A DNA stretch of 64,000 nucleotides, from assembly GCA_026936325.1 (NCBI GenBank), contig JAPTHN010000008.1, positions 15,344,259-15,408,258 of the forward strand, in the 5' to 3' direction. The stretch comes from Platynereis dumerilii. Taxonomy: Eukaryota > Annelida > Polychaeta > Phyllodocida > Nereididae. Position numbers and translations under genes: made by a program. The notes beneath the pieces were generated by a model. The model saw only the letters and a program-made list of their open reading frames with translations, did no database searches and was not told where the DNA came from. Below are positions 40,901 to 46,300 of the stretch, piece by piece; position 1 is the first letter of the stretch; each line of letters starts with the position of its first letter.

Positions 40901-41179
40901 TGGTGCTTAACGGTTGATTTTGTTCGAAATCATTGTCTTCATGTGACAATGGTCATTGCCAGTCCGTAAGGGTTTGGTATAGATATCTTTGTGAATTAAC
41001 GTATTCAACTATTATTCTTGATGTTCCTTTCAGTAAACAAATACGGCTTGTTACTTGACCGAGAAGGAGGTCGCAACAAATTAGAGACTCTCGTTAGAAG
41101 CAACACGAGTGACGTCATCAAGGAACTGGCCAATAAGACGCTGGAATTATTTTCACAGTATAAAGGAAGACAACAATAA
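1685..41179 (+). CDS. large protein with giant disordered/coiled-coil exon and C-terminal ZYG11/ZER1-type ARM domain
   Basis: Coding exons inferred from splice sites and phase: 1685-4654, 5142-5279, 6476-6556, 10035-10181, 17584-17658, 21136-21324, 21700-21825, 22823-22963, 23128-23186, 23559-23621, 24032-24086, 24301-24354, 37217-37396, 38023-38113, 38258-38328, 38542-38589, 38897-38973, 39395-39574, 39911-40014, 41034-41179 (TAA). Every junction keeps one open frame, giving 1,664 codons. The first exon starts in phase 0 without a Met, so the 5' end is missing. The C-terminus matches ZYG11/ZER1 proteins, which are CUL2 ubiquitin-ligase substrate receptors that bind N-terminal glycine degrons. 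The N-terminal VHL-box and LRR part of those proteins is not visible here. If it lies upstream, the giant exon would be an insertion between LRR and ARM regions; if not, this is a different architecture. Function as a degron receptor is inference. Confidence 0.8.
5142..21825 (+). CDS. six linker exons between coiled coil and ARM domain
   Basis: All six are phase 0 at both ends, so each could be skipped without a frameshift: 46, 27, 49, 25, 63 and 42 codons. They contain, in order, an acidic FDDDDEV segment, [14 protein letters not shown], an acidic [20 protein letters not shown] segment, a short helix [13 protein letters not shown], a Pro-rich PPPPPQ segment with a helix [11 protein letters not shown], and a charged helix [19 protein letters not shown]. 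No domain is recognised. The uniform phase suggests room for alternative splicing. Acceptors and donors are strong (for example TTTTCTTCCAG and GCT|GTGAGT). Confidence 0.75.
5280..6475 (+). other. intron without recognised content
   Basis: AT-rich intron between the 46- and 27-codon exons. I see no repeat, RNA gene or ORF of note. Confidence 0.5.
6707..6840 (+). other. orphan coding-like stretch in an intron (possible exon relic)
   Basis: After an AAG acceptor-like site one frame reads [19 protein letters not shown], then [18 protein letters not shown] to a TGA at 6838-6840. The charged helix resembles the host protein's coiled coil. However, two stops lie just upstream in frame and no donor keeps the phase-0 frame of the flanking exons. 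It may be a decayed exon, a fragment of an old element, or chance. Confidence 0.2.
7447..8488. mobile_element. non-autonomous DNA transposon (1.04 kb MITE), TA target site
   Basis: The ends are inverted repeats, (TA)GAGGAGACCGGGGCTGG on the left and (TA)GGGGAGGCCGGGGCTGG on the right read inward, flanked by TA. A 16-bp motif close to GGGGCAGGTTGTCACA occurs nine times: five on the left arm (two terminal, three in tandem at about 7653-7716) and four inverted on the right arm (two near 8083-8124, two terminal). There is no transposase ORF. The superfamily is not certain; TA duplication fits Tc1/mariner-like elements among others. It sits in an intron of the large gene. Confidence 0.8.
8489..10034 (+). 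other. intron remainder without recognised content
   Basis: AT-rich intron sequence up to the acidic 49-codon exon. No repeat or RNA gene recognised. Confidence 0.45.
10182..11300. repeat. degenerate higher-order tandem repeat starting at an exon's splice donor
   Basis: A block beginning ACTTTTGATGTAATGAAGTT recurs near 10204, 10382, 10568, 10745, 10955, 11104 and 11264, spaced about 160-210 bp. Two versions alternate. One continues with CTGCCGAAGTATATTGC and TTTAGGTTGAAGTGG; the other continues with AAGTACATATTAATTGC and GGTGATTCTGGTGAG. The true repeat is therefore a dimer of about 365-385 bp, present about three times and decaying rightward. The first unit begins at the exon's GGTGAGAG donor, and the later units carry donor-like GGTGGGAG and GATGAGAG at the same place. 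Confidence 0.75.
11301..11940 (+). other. intron stretch without recognised content
   Basis: AT-rich intron between the dimeric repeat array and the 70-bp duplication. Nothing recognised. Confidence 0.45.
11961..12100. repeat. 70-bp tandem duplication
   Basis: Two copies at exactly 70-bp spacing (11981 and 12051) of a unit containing CAAAATGGTTTTTTGAAAAA and ATGCAAAACCAACATGGATT. The right ~50 bp of the two copies look identical, so the duplication is recent. It is preceded by CACTCTAAAAAATG, which resembles the end of a mobile element, but I see no matching opposite end. Confidence 0.8.
12101..13153 (+). other. intron stretch without recognised content
   Basis: AT-rich intron between the 70-bp duplication and the next MITE. 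No gene or repeat recognised. Confidence 0.4.
13154..13535. mobile_element. MITE with ~70-bp terminal inverted repeats (382 bp)
   Basis: The left arm (ATTACAGCCAAACACTTTGA, then TAGAATTAGAGTGGACTGTG and onward) is mirrored on the right with few differences over about 70 bp, from 13154 to about 13230 and from about 13465 to 13535. The centre has no ORF. The long arms relative to total size mark a foldback-type MITE. No clear target duplication. Confidence 0.8.
13536..17583 (+). other. 4 kb of intron without recognised content
   Basis: AT-rich intron ahead of the 25-codon exon. I saw no ORF, tRNA, or inverted or tandem repeat. A 7-base TATGAAG bounded by splice-like signals at about 14311 was considered and rejected. 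Confidence 0.4.
17921..18122. repeat. (ATCT)n microsatellite, imperfect
   Basis: About 50 tetranucleotide units with scattered substitutions that accumulate to the right. A palindromic element interrupts the array at its right end, and the array resumes at 18606. Confidence 0.95.
18124..18604. mobile_element. foldback element: near-complete 481-bp palindrome, TA target site
   Basis: The ends are CAGTGCCGCCTGTAAGTAAG inverted on both sides and flanked by TA. The two arms (about 18124-18360 and 18370-18604) match almost throughout, with only a short centre, so the whole element can fold into one hairpin. An inner copy of GTAAGTAAGTGAAACGCA lies near the centre (about 18340), suggesting an element built from two inverted half-copies. 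CAGTG ends and the TA duplication point to a Tc1/mariner-derived MITE. It split the (ATCT)n array. Confidence 0.88.
18606..18660. repeat. short TATC-rich microsatellite remnant
   Basis: Continuation of the split tetranucleotide array between two inserted elements. Confidence 0.75.
18669..19156. mobile_element. hAT-type MITE (488 bp), 8-bp target duplication TATCCATC
   Basis: The ends are CAGTGGCGTAACTAGGGGG and, inverted, CAGTGGCGTCCCTATGGGGG. Both flanks carry TATCCATC (18661-18668 and 19157-19164). An 8-bp duplication with CAG-type ends is characteristic of hAT transposons. Long G or C runs sit next to each end. There is no transposase. The left flank is microsatellite, so the duplication could be partly fortuitous, but the right flank is not repetitive. 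A diverged relative lies at about 42626-42885. Confidence 0.85.
19801..19965. repeat. (ATCT)n microsatellite
   Basis: About 40 units, purer than the array at 17921. The long LSIYLSIY-type reading frames across it are repeat artefacts. Confidence 0.95.
19992..20892. mobile_element. non-autonomous DNA transposon (901 bp), TA target site
   Basis: Inverted ends GAGTAGGTCGGGGCAAG flanked by TA on both sides. Inside are repeated G-rich blocks (GAGGCCCC and GGGGCCTC types). There is no ORF of note. The G-rich GGGGCAAG ends recall the element at 7447-8488, so the two may be distant relatives. Confidence 0.8.
21826..22822 (+). other. intron without recognised content
   Basis: Contains several CTTTGGTTA-like direct repeats between about 22400 and 22620 but no gene or mobile element that I can support. 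Confidence 0.4.
22823..41179 (+). CDS. ZYG11/ZER1-type armadillo-like C-terminal domain (~420 aa)
   Basis: Fourteen exons encode helical repeats matching the ZYG11 family in order: [22 protein letters not shown]-like [92 protein letters not shown] and [11 protein letters not shown]. The corresponding ZYG11B motifs are LWNLTDESPTTC, GLELFMRVLE, LLNNIAEV, FAAGIIAHLISRGEQAW, YRSFNPFFPLL and LWAVWAMQHV (from memory). In ZYG11B and ZER1 this domain forms the pocket for the N-terminal glycine. Here the WN and N-x-A-E elements are kept, but the Asp of the WNxTDE motif is His, encoded across a splice junction (38113/38258). The domain ends with KGRQQ-stop, about the family's usual end. Confidence 0.85.
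25200..25520 (+). repeat. dispersed ~300-bp repeat, copy 1
   Basis: Matches 32250-32530 in reverse orientation. Shared blocks include GGGTAAACAAA, GCACGTGGC, AACGTTTTTGAACCCGGAAA and AAATACCTGGG. Divergence is moderate, with an indel in the middle. No coding function shown. Confidence 0.7.
26421..26580 (+). mobile_element. tRNA-derived SINE (partial)
   Basis: GGTTAGCTCAGCTGGTAGTG matches an RNA polymerase III A box, and GGGTCCAGGTTCCCAC about 28 bp further on matches a B box. No stable acceptor stem or CCA-ready 3' end follows, so this is a SINE head and not a tRNA gene. Flanking GGTGACCACC(c/g)TATGATG copies near 26338 and 26690 suggest neighbouring SINE parts. Confidence 0.65.
26760..27012 (-). 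mobile_element. tRNA-derived SINE (minus strand)
   Basis: Read on the minus strand it begins GTTGTGGTCTAATGGCTTAA, then GTGCTTGTTTGTGCTACCA, and has a B-box-like GTGGCTTTGACTCCCAC. It shares this head and a CTGCCTCCATTTAATGTC-type segment with the element at 56500-56983. Confidence 0.65.
27124..27965. mobile_element. hAT-type element (842 bp) with a second similar element nested
   Basis: The left end is CAGGGCCGTATTAACCATAG. The right end read inward is CAGGGCCATATCAGCAC. The flanks are GTTGGTCT and TTTGGTCT, a near-perfect 8-bp duplication as expected for hAT. Inside, CAGGGGCGGACTGGCC (about 27294) faces an inverted GGGGCCAGTCCG (about 27893), consistent with another CAG-ended element nested within it. 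No transposase. Confidence 0.7.
27990..29582. repeat. pyrimidine-rich minisatellite, ~17-bp unit
   Basis: Degenerate tandem units close to AGCTCTGCCTCCTCCAT. The plus strand is almost entirely C/T-rich for 1.6 kb. It ends abruptly at about 29582, where the same unit continues in the opposite orientation. Long reading frames here ([11 protein letters not shown] type on the other strand) are repeat translations. Confidence 0.9.
29585..30875. repeat. purine-rich minisatellite, reverse complement of the preceding array
   Basis: Units close to ATGGAGGAGGCAGAGCT, the reverse complement of the array to the left. The two arrays form a head-to-head repeat of about 2.9 kb with a very short centre. Confidence 0.9.
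31407..31640. mobile_element. Tc1/mariner-like fragment
   Basis: Starts TA-CAGTGGGGTGCGAAAGTTC, a typical end of a common Tc1/mariner family. A related TGCAAAAGTTTGGGCGCCCC lies at about 31617. No transposase and no clear opposite end. Confidence 0.5.
32250..32530 (-). repeat. dispersed ~300-bp repeat, copy 2 (inverted relative to copy 1)
   Basis: Reverse-orientation partner of 25200-25520. The two lie about 7 kb apart on either side of the minisatellite. Confidence 0.7.
32680..36420. other. GC-richer unassigned interior of the 12 kb segment
   Basis: Base composition is clearly richer in G+C than the surrounding introns and reads like decayed coding sequence, but no frame stays open beyond about 150 codons and I recognise no domain. 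It holds a duplicated ATTGCTGGCTTAAC(t/a)ACCACAATA (32866 and 33249), three AGATAAGTAC sites (about 32966, 33440 and 33717) and a short GGATCCAGCC tandem near 35840. It could be an old element of unknown class. Confidence 0.3.
36715..37011. mobile_element. short palindromic element (~297 bp) sharing ends with the 12 kb segment
   Basis: TTCAACAAATTTAAATTAAT at the left is mirrored at the right end (ending GTTGAA). Just inside, GTTTCTTTACTCCTAATAC is mirrored too. Its right half (36820-36985) is the reverse complement of the first ~160 bp of the 12 kb segment. If the element is instead taken as 36741-36985, both flanks read ATTTAAAT, a possible 8-bp duplication. Confidence 0.65.
37397..38022 (+). 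other. intron without recognised content
   Basis: AT-rich, with a short CTG-type stretch (about 37504-37530). Nothing else recognised. Confidence 0.4.
40015..41033 (+). other. last intron of the large gene
   Basis: GT-AG intron before the final exon. GGAGACCGGTCT and GGGGACCGGTCTC occur about 100 bp apart (40100 and 40195), which may be a small repeat. Nothing else recognised. Confidence 0.4.
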
Positions 41180-42126
41180 ACATTTCACTTGTAATTAGCG
41201 ATCAGTATTATGATATGCATAACGTTGTGTTTCTGTATCAGGAATGTTGATGATGTAAATACTATACATGTAGGCTGATGTAGCCATATTTTGGTATCAA
41301 CTATAAACATTTGTGCCTTATAAGCTTTTATTGACATATATTACACCAAATTTAACATGTTTAAATGCTTGTATATTTATGTATAACTGATCATAATTTA
41401 AGGGAATTTAAGCGAATGATCAGTATGTCAGGTTTAATATTAGTGCCTTATATGAGAAGCATTATATTAAGCATAACTATAACCAAGGTTACGGCCGATG
41501 ATTACTTTGATAGTCAATGTTATGTGAAGTTGAACAATGTAACTCTGTAGCGTTGCTGATACGTAGAGCTTGTAATATTCTTTGAATGTAAAAGAATTAA
41601 CGAAGATTCTTCCAAATCTGTTTTTATATTTCATGATTCAATCCAACTTCAGTATTGACATATCAAACTAGTCTAAATCATTGCCAGGATGGAAATGGAT
41701 TAATATTTTTACACCAATTGTGGTCATTGTTCAAGAAATTACATTGAAATCCCCTTGTAATATAATGTCATTGTCATAACAAAATCTGGGTATCAAGTCA
41801 TATTTATTTGGTATTGTCAGTTATTATGTCAATTTCCAGTTCAAAACTAAAAACTTGAACTTTTTTCTTGTATGAAACTGAAGAGTCCTGAAATGTTCAA
41901 CTGCAAAACTGAAGACTGATGAACTTTTTTAAAGTTCAGAATTGAGCATTCTTTAGCCAACTTTCACCAGTTCCAAAAAAAAGCTGTAGTTTCGCAAACT
42001 AAATCGCTCAATATAACTGATACAAAAATATAAATACTGCTAAATGTTTTCTTTTTCTGGACAGCATGCTTGCAGACTTTCATACATATTTCCAAAATGT
42101 TTTGTACATTCTTACATAATATTCAC

Positions 42127-42132
42127 AATAAA
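42127..42132 (+). promoter_or_regulatory. poly(A) signal AATAAA (proximal)
   Basis: Canonical hexamer about 950 bp after the stop codon of the ARM-domain gene. Confidence 0.5.
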
Positions 42133-42210
42133 ATAGATTACTAAAATCCCAAATGAAAGTCCCATGAGCATTATTGTATGTTATGTGACGGAAGCAGCAT
42201 TAATTGTGAT

Positions 42211-42216
42211 AATAAA
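42211..42216 (+). promoter_or_regulatory. poly(A) signal AATAAA (distal)
   Basis: Canonical hexamer followed within 30 bp by TGTCTTTTTTGTGATCTGT, a good downstream GU/U-rich element, so this is the better candidate cleavage site. Confidence 0.55.
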
Positions 42217-42625
42217 CTTTGTAATATGAAATATTATGTCTTTTTTGTGATCTGTCAGACTCTTTTTTATTGAATTATTAAATTTTCTTCTCTTATTATT
42301 ATTTTTGTTGGAGGCTTTGACTGCCGGAGGTAAGGCATATTCAAATATGAGTCTAAAGGAAACATCGCTGACTTTTCTCTCAAAATATATTTATTTAAGC
42401 AGGCAATTGTCACAAATCAGTGTGGAATTAGCAATTGGTCACAGGTGTTTTTGTCTCTGCGGTTTTACCTTCTTCAATTAGGGCCTATGATTGAGCTCAA
42501 AGTGGAGAACCTTCCATAAAGCTAGTGATCCATCCTTCTGATCTGCGTTTTACTCATTACTGTGTATCTAGTGCATGTACACATCTGGGACTCCCCTAAT
42601 TAGGGAAAGAACTTCTGGTCCCACC

Positions 42626-42885
42626 ATCCATGGAGGAGATGCAACATGCTGCAATGCATTCTGGACAACTTGTTCTGGGGCATCACAGATCATACTGTCA
42701 TAGTTTGCTATGGTGTCATGTATGGTGACATCACCTGGTGTGAAGCCTGCACCAAACAGCAGTAAAATGCAAACAGGAAGCAGCTAGTGCATGAAATGAG
42801 AATTCTTGGAGCCTTGTTGCACCTTCTCTTAGTATACATATACTAAATACCTTCAAGCGCATGGGATCTTCTTGCAACCATCCGC
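42626..42885 (-). mobile_element. diverged hAT-MITE copy, relative of 18669-19156
   Basis: In reverse orientation it shares GAAGATCCCATGCGCTTG, AAGAGAAGGTGCAAC, TGTGATG(t/c)C and CAGAATGCATTGCAGCA-type blocks with the interior of the element at 18669. The G-rich termini are missing. It lies between the 3' ends of the two convergent genes. Confidence 0.7.
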
Positions 42886-43068
42886 CCCTTCAACATCACA
42901 CCTTTCCTGCATTTTTCTCTCACAAGAAAATGTACTGTTGCGGCTTACAGTCTATTTCTACCACTGCTCTCAGATAATGGAATATATAGGCTATTATAGA
43001 GTGAGGCCTATCCTTATGTAGCATATTCTACAACAATCTTTTTATATACATAATTTATACAAAAGTAA

Positions 43069-43074
43069 TTTATT
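43069..43074 (-). promoter_or_regulatory. poly(A) signal of the metalloproteinase gene
   Basis: AATAAA on the minus strand about 300 bp after the TGA stop at 43370. The convergent ARM-domain gene's poly(A) site is only about 0.85 kb away. Confidence 0.5.
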
Positions 43075-43156
43075 GCAAAATTCGAAGAACATAACAATTT
43101 GTGCAATATCCAATACAATAATCATATTTACACTTTGCTCATCAAACACTCAGTGC

Positions 43157-43299
43157 CAGGGATGTCAGTTTCATTTTAAAGTGGTGGCGCAAATAGTGGT
43201 CACACCTTCGTGGAAGATGTCGGCGAAAAGTTACATATACTTTGGCCAAAAGGTGGTGGGGCAAATGCCCCATCAGCCCCACGTACACTGACGCCACTG
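43157..43299. mobile_element. 143-bp hAT-type MITE in the 3' UTR of the metalloproteinase gene
   Basis: The ends are CAGGGATGTCAG and, inverted, CAGTGGCGTCAG. Both flanks carry CTCAGTGC (43149-43156 and 43300-43307), a perfect 8-bp target duplication. It lies between the stop codon and the likely poly(A) signal, so it should be transcribed in the mRNA. Confidence 0.8.
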
Positions 43300-43369
43300 C
43301 TCAGTGCTAAATCCATGTGCAGTGCATCTGATATTGTCTTTTTCAAAATTTTATATAAAATTCACTTCA

Positions 43370-46300
43370 TCAACAGTGGAACCATCTTTGAGCAATGTTT
43401 TGGGGGTAGCCATTGTCCACCTGAAAGAGAGAGAAAAAGTCAGAACAAGTGATAAATCAAGAAACGGAAGTATTATAGTAAGACTAAATGGGTATGGTGG
43501 TATTTTGGGATGTACTCGGGAGGCGGTATCCATGAATGTGAGTACCATACACCCTGCTTGGTGAAGACAGAAGGGGTTTACTATGAGGTTATACCATGGG
43601 TGGAGGCAGTATATCCCTTGTATAGTCACCCAAGATCCAGTATAGGCTATCCCGAGACCCGAGCAAATTTGACAAAGCTAACTTGTCATCGAGCTTGTCG
43701 CCAAACGAAATAAACATGTTAAAACCAAAATTGATTATAACAGTTTAACAATTTAACAGTTTATTATGTTTGAGTGCCAACAAATTCTAGTGCATCTCAT
43801 CAGCACTTTCAGTAATCATTAAAAACAATTATTAAAATTCAGAAATTCAGTAGTCTTTAAAATAGTCTTTGATTCACATTAAAAGAACTCTTAAAATTTA
43901 AGAAATCGACAAGTCCATAACACTCAAGCTCCGTATGCCTGTCGAAACAGGAAAGTCTTCAGCTGCTTCTTAAAATTATCTGGTTTCAAAACTTTAATGT
44001 CCTCTGGAAGGCTATTCCATACCCTCGGCGCAGCCCACGTGAAGGCTCTAGTACCCATGGTACTCGTCTTACATCTAGGTGTCTTAAGCAGAAGTCTATT
44101 GCTAGACCTTAACACACGTTGAGGTTGCTTGACCTCAATCAGATCCTTTAAATAATCCGGGGCAAGTCCGTAGACACATTTATATGTCAGAAGGGCAATT
44201 TTATAATCAATACGATAGACCACCGGTAGCCAGTGAAGCTCTCTCAGATGTGGAGTAATATGGTCAAATTTCCTCACATTGCAAACTACCCTGGCCGCAC
44301 AATTTTGAAGTTTTTGTAATTTATCAATAACATATTTTGGAGCAACTTAGACTTACTCTTCTTGTAGTGGCATTTATCCTATAGTAGTAGTGATTATCAA
44401 AGGCATAGAGGTGGTTGTTATACACCACAAAGGCATTTGCATTTGTGTTGATCCCCCATTCTCTTAAATCTCTAGGCCCTTCCACCACTATCAAACTCCA
44501 AAGGTTGACTTTCCAATACTGTGTGCCTGAAAACAAAAATTCAAACTTGATTTTCCATGTTAACATTCCAACTCATTTTCATGCATGATAAAATGAATGT
44601 TTAAACCAAACTAGAGCACACTTTCTAATAGTGTATGCTTGATACAGACCAAAAGTCAAGTTTAATTCTAAACATTTGTATCCAAGAATATCACAGATGA
44701 AGTCAACTGATCTCACAAACCAAGTGTTGGTATGTATCAAATGCTGTCAATTATAGATACAAACAGGCAGGTGAAGGCAGTTCTTCTCTCGAGAGAAGGG
44801 AACAAGCATCATCCATATTTCACAAACCAGGCAAGTACATGCATTAAACTTTACAATTGCTCAATGCTGACAGCAAACATGAGGTCAAAGAAGTTATCAT
44901 TGGCAGCAAAAGCCATCAAGCATGCCACAACGAATCAAGGTCAGTAAAATTATACTCAATTCATTATGGGGAAAGTTTTGTCAATGTAATAAAAAACTAG
45001 CATATTGTTTCATATTACAAACATTATCAACGCTCATTACTTTTATGAGGACTACAAAATGTAATCAGAAACATCTTAACAAGCCTGACAAATGATAGAC
45101 ATAAAAATCAACTAAAAATTGAGTGAAACTTGCAAATACGGAATGATATATACTCATAAAATAAAATGAAATGAATGTCACCTTTAATGAAATATGCCGT
45201 TCCATCTGTATCAGAAGGTAAATGAAATGCTGCGTCAATTGGGAAAGGAACTCCAGGGAAAGATGGGGAGAAAGACATGGAACGCAGGAAGAAGGTGTTA
45301 TAATGCATCGTGATGGTGTCTCCCTGTGTAAACAAAGAAAATATTCAATTGATGAATTTTAATTTTAATGTACCAATGTTAAGTCGTTGATAATTCTTAA
45401 TTATAAAAATAAATAAATGTTATCATTTAAGCCAGTATGAAATGCTTATTAGCTAACTTTTTCATAATTGTTAATCTAGTAAACAATTTTTTTTGACAAT
45501 AATTATTTGAGTCAGACATAGAAAAAAATCTGTTCAAGTAGTTCTGGTAGTTATCCCTGTAGCATTGATTTTGAACATGCACATACATATCTTTATTTTT
45601 TGTATTCAAGTAAAATATGTTTGGAACTTTAATTGAGCCATTCTTACCCAGTTTCCGTCATTATAGCATCATAAGTGTAACACTAAAATTCCTGTGGAAT
45701 ATCGTATTTCCTAAATATACATTCATTAGTATACAGTGAGGAAAATAAGAATTTTGACCCCTACCATATTTTCTGGTTCAGACACTTGCCCTTGCTGCAA
45801 AACTCTGAAATTTCTCAGGTAGATCTGGTTCAACATTAGAAGACAGGTAATGCGCAAAAATTAAGTGAAAGAATCATTATTTAAAATATGTGCATAAGAA
45901 TCCCAATAATCTTCAGAAATAAGTATTTGACCCCTTCATTTGCAAAGGGTTTATCACCAGAATTTTACAAAACAAACACAAGGAAAACTATCATAACTAA
46001 AAATTATTGCAATAAAAACTATTTCAATTGTTTTCTCCAATTTTAATTAGGTTTCAATGCCCTCAATAACATATCCTATAATTTTTTGGGAATTTCTTCA
46101 TTTTGAAGTTGCGCGGTTGAAAAAAAAGGTATCCCAAGACACTAGAGACATGATTTTGGACTGACACTCGTCTGGTGTTGGTACACAGACCCTACATAAT
46201 AATCTTGGGGTGAAAATTTCAATAATTGATGCCTTTGTATGTAAGTAAACAAAGGAAGGAGTCACCACTGGAACATGCTGGTCTGCTGTGGCACGATAAT

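Larger units (their letters stand above)
41180..42235 (+). other. 3' UTR of the large gene
   Basis: Follows the TAA at 41177-41179. Two canonical poly(A) signals (42127 and 42211) end the likely transcript, the second followed by a T/GT-rich stretch. Confidence 0.6.

Noticed and set aside
44277-44357. Hemopexin protein ending VSLSCSKICY just after the 44357 exon
   Set aside because: This reads through a GTAAGT donor into the LINE. The in-phase exon at 43370-43420 completes the hemopexin domain with the expected terminal Cys.
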